A stretch of 64,000 nucleotides of DNA from assembly GCF_040222615.1 (NCBI RefSeq), contig NZ_JAVKCQ010000140.1, positions 14,219 through 78,218 on the forward strand, in the 5' to 3' direction. Made by a program: the position numbers and the translations under genes. Below the pieces are notes generated by a model that did no database searches, was not told the DNA's origin, and was given only the letters and a program-made list of their open reading frames with translations. Within the stretch, counting starts at the first letter, position 1. Each line of letters starts with the position of its first letter. Origin of the DNA: Haliea sp040222615 (GTDB taxonomy: Bacteria > Pseudomonadota > Gammaproteobacteria > Pseudomonadales > Halieaceae). Positions 62,026-64,000 of this stretch are shown in pieces.

Positions 62026-63747
62026 TCAGGCCTTGGCTTTGGCGGCGCTCTTCTCGATCTGTTTGGTGATCACATACTGCTGCGCCATCGACAACAGGTT
62101 GTTGACTACCCAGTAAAGCACCAGGCCCGCCGGGAACCAGAGGAAGAAGAACGTGAAGATAACCGGCAGCCACTGCATGATCTTGGCCTGCATCGGGTCC
62201 GGTGGCGCCGGGTTGAGTTTCTGCATGAACCACATGCTGGCACCCATGAGCAGCGGCAGCACGAAGTAGGGGTCCATCACCGAGAGGTCGTCGATCCACA
62301 GGAAGAACGGTGCATGACGCAGTTCCACGCTTTCCATGAGCACCCAGTACAGGGCGATAAAGACCGGCATCTGCACCAGCACTGGCAGGCACCCGCCCAT
62401 GGGATTGATCTTCTCCTTCCGGTACAGCTCCATCATGGCCTGTGACTGTTTGGTCTTGTCGTCGGCGAACTGCTCGCGGATATCCTGCATTTTCGGTGCC
62501 ACCCGGCGCATATTGGCCATGGAGCGGTAGCTGGTGGCCGACAGTTTGAAGAAGGCCGCCTTGATGAGTACGGTGAGCGCAATAATGGAAAGACCCCAGT
62601 TTCCGAGCAAGTCGTGGATTCTGGTAAGCAGCCAGAACAGAGGCTGGGCAATCCACCACAGCCAGCCATAGTCCACGCTGAGTTCAAGGTAGGGCGATAT
62701 TTTCTCGAGGCGGTACTGGTCCTTTGGACCGGCATAGAACTGCGCGGCGACGGAACCCTGCTGGCCAGGGTCCAGAACCAGGGTCGGGCTGGTGAAGCCT
62801 GCAATGTTAAAACCACCCGGTGTGACGCGGGTGCTGTAGTTGTGGCTCTGGTCGGGGTTCGGAATCCAGGCACTGAGGAAGTAGTGCTGGATCATCGCGA
62901 TCCAGCCACCGGGCAGTTGCTCGCGGAAGGGCTCTTCTTTCATATCCTTGAAACTGAACTTGGTGAAGCGCTCATCGGGCTGGGTAATGGCGGCGCCCAA
63001 AAAGGGTTTCAAGCCCATGCCGCTTGTATCCGCCGTGGGATCCTTGCTGTTGTCGCGCTTGATTTGCCCAAACAGGTTGCCCTGCCACCGTTCGCTGCCG
63101 CCGTTGGCAACGATGTAGCTGACGTCGAGCAGGTAGTCGCCCCGATGCAGGGTAAAGCGTTTGGTGATGCTGACAGGCCCCTCATTGTCCCAGACCAGGT
63201 CGATAACCAGTGTGTCCTGGCCGGGTGCGAGCTCGTAGTTTTGGGCAGCGGCAGTAAACCGGGCCCTGGTTTCCCTGTCGATACCGTCAGGGCCAATCAG
63301 GCCACTTTGGGCGACATAGGTGCGACGTTCGTTCTGCTCCAGCAATACAAAGGGCTGGTCTGGCTGGTCGATATTTTCCAGGTGCTCTGGCAAAGCGAGT
63401 TCGACAATGTCTCCGCCGGCGAGATCAATGGCCAGTTGCACGACATCCGTGCGCACAAAGACGATGCGCTGTTCCGGGGCTGCGCCAGTTTCTACAGTGG
63501 CGGGTTCTGCGTCGTCCACGGATTGCGGCGCGCTCGGCAGGTCTTCATTGCCGGTGGCGACAGCGCCCGCCTCAACTGCCGGCAGTTCGGGAAGCAAATT
63601 TGCCGTGGCGTCAGTGCCGTTGAGCAACCGCGTTGCGGTCGCCTGGGACGCAGTGGTTCTCGCTTCCTTGAAGGCGACCCACTCGGTCAGCAACATGAAT
63701 GACAGGAGGGCGAAGGCGCCGATCAGCAGAGTGCGTTGCAAATCCAT
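62026..63747 (-). CDS. yidC: Membrane protein insertase YidC
   Basis: A 573-residue insertase of the YidC/Oxa1/Alb3 family. An N-terminal helix (MDLQRTLLIGAFALLSFMLL), a large periplasmic beta domain and the conserved C-terminal core are visible. Core features include GNWGLSIIALTVLIKAAFF, the arginine of the hydrophilic groove in KLSATSYRSMANM, LPVLVQMPVFIALYWVL and the last helices. The length is near that of E. coli (548). It works with FtsY/SRP and Sec, and helps insert Fo subunits a and c. Confidence 0.97.
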   Translation of the reverse strand: MDLQRTLLIGAFALLSFMLLTEWVAFKEARTTASQATATRLLNGTDATANLLPELPAVEAGAVATGNEDLPSAPQSVDDAEPATVETGAAPEQRIVFVRTDVVQLAIDLAGGDIVELALPEHLENIDQPDQPFVLLEQNERRTYVAQSGLIGPDGIDRETRARFTAAAQNYELAPGQDTLVIDLVWDNEGPVSITKRFTLHRGDYLLDVSYIVANGGSERWQGNLFGQIKRDNSKDPTADTSGMGLKPFLGAAITQPDERFTKFSFKDMKEEPFREQLPGGWIAMIQHYFLSAWIPNPDQSHNYSTRVTPGGFNIAGFTSPTLVLDPGQQGSVAAQFYAGPKDQYRLEKISPYLELSVDYGWLWWIAQPLFWLLTRIHDLLGNWGLSIIALTVLIKAAFFKLSATSYRSMANMRRVAPKMQDIREQFADDKTKQSQAMMELYRKEKINPMGGCLPVLVQMPVFIALYWVLMESVELRHAPFFLWIDDLSVMDPYFVLPLLMGASMWFMQKLNPAPPDPMQAKIMQWLPVIFTFFFLWFPAGLVLYWVVNNLLSMAQQYVITKQIEKSAAKAKA

Positions 63748-63765
63748 AAGCAGTGGTCAGCTTTG

Positions 63766-63993
63766 TCAGTGAGTGTGGTTGCAGGGTGGTACCGGGTCGA
63801 TTCCACCTTCGTGCCAGGGGTGGCACTTGCCGATGCGACGCAGCGTCAGGTAACTGCCTCTGAAAACCCCGTGCAGGGCAATGGCGTCCTGCGCATAGTG
63901 GGAACAGCTGGGGTAGAACCGGCAATTGTTCCCGAGGAAGGGACTGACGGCGTAGCGGTACAGAGAAATGACGGCGATGAGTAGCTTGCGCAT
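63766..63993 (-). CDS. yidD: Membrane protein insertion efficiency factor YidD
   Basis: A complete 75-residue protein with an amphipathic N-terminal helix and the family motif YRYAVSPFLGNNCRFYPSCSHYAQDAI, then CHPWHEGGIDPVP. YidD aids YidC-dependent insertion. It overlaps the preceding gene by TGATG: the TGA at 63995-63993 is probably the rnpA stop. It precedes yidC by 18 bases. Confidence 0.96.
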   Translation of the reverse strand: MRKLLIAVISLYRYAVSPFLGNNCRFYPSCSHYAQDAIALHGVFRGSYLTLRRIGKCHPWHEGGIDPVPPCNHTH

Positions 63994-64000
63994 CAGTTGC
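63993..64000 (-). CDS. rnpA: Probable last codons of rnpA (RNase P protein), cut by the window edge
   Basis: Only eight bases are visible, reading an AAC codon and TGA that overlaps the yidD ATG. The assignment rests entirely on the conserved order rpmH-rnpA-yidD-yidC-mnmE, not on sequence. Confidence 0.3.

Overview
The window is an ordinary, densely coded, GC-rich bacterial chromosome segment. Every gene I recognise has its best-known relatives in Gammaproteobacteria. The gene order (rpoH-ftsXEY, mutM-rpmGB-radC, coaBC-algC-argB-pyrE-crc-rph-yicC-gmk-rpoZ-spoT-ridA, recG, rubredoxin/reductase, ubiCA, uvrD, oxyR, glmS-glmU-atp-parBA-rsmG-mnmG-mnmE-yidC-yidD) follows the origin-proximal arc of Pseudomonas. 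A crc gene, a long AlgC with a membrane-anchored N-terminus and TRAP transport suggest a marine oligotroph-type gammaproteobacterium, possibly Cellvibrionales/Halieaceae; that placement is inference. I saw no rRNA, tRNA, CRISPR array, insertion sequence or prophage.

Layout. 1-4.2 kb: DUF423 fragment, rpoH (with a CIRCE-type operator over its promoter) and ftsY-ftsE-ftsX. 4.3-9.3 kb: rsmD-coaD, a small exported protein, mutM, rpmB-rpmG, radC, coaBC. 9.3-14.9 kb: long algC, argB, slmA, a coiled-coil exported protein, pyrE. 15-21.3 kb: crc, rph, yicC, gmk, rpoZ, spoT, ridA. 21.3-31.2 kb: an NAD(P)-binding protein, recG, a DUF1415 gene coupled to a rubredoxin-rubredoxin reductase fusion, ubiC-ubiA, a COG3146-type protein, a Baeyer-Villiger-type flavoprotein. 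31.2-39.5 kb: yaaA, a TRAP transporter whose binding-protein gene faces the permease genes, a thioesterase, uvrD, a SPOR protein, a small secreted protein. 39.6-45 kb: oxyR and a three-gene acyl-CoA catabolic cluster whose ligase is interrupted by one in-frame stop. 45-64 kb, all on the minus strand: glmS, glmU, the complete F1Fo ATP synthase operon, parB-parA, rsmG-mnmG, a 499-base non-coding region, mnmE, yidC, yidD.

How it fits together. Most genes are housekeeping: CoA synthesis (coaD, coaBC), arginine and pyrimidine synthesis, the UDP-GlcNAc branch (glmS, glmU), (p)ppGpp metabolism (gmk, rpoZ, spoT), DNA repair (mutM, recG, uvrD), membrane insertion (ftsY, yidC, yidD), division (ftsEX, slmA), segregation (parAB) and stress response (rpoH, oxyR, yaaA).

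The most interesting signals are regulatory or structural. They are a CIRCE element superimposed on the rpoH promoter (HrcA control of sigma-32), a strong candidate replication origin between mnmE and mnmG, a 72-base imperfect palindrome between crc and rph, a 17-bp-stem hairpin between parB and the atp promoter, a DUF1415 gene with no conventional start at its expected N-terminus, and the interrupted acyl-CoA ligase. I did not find a clearly new multi-gene system.
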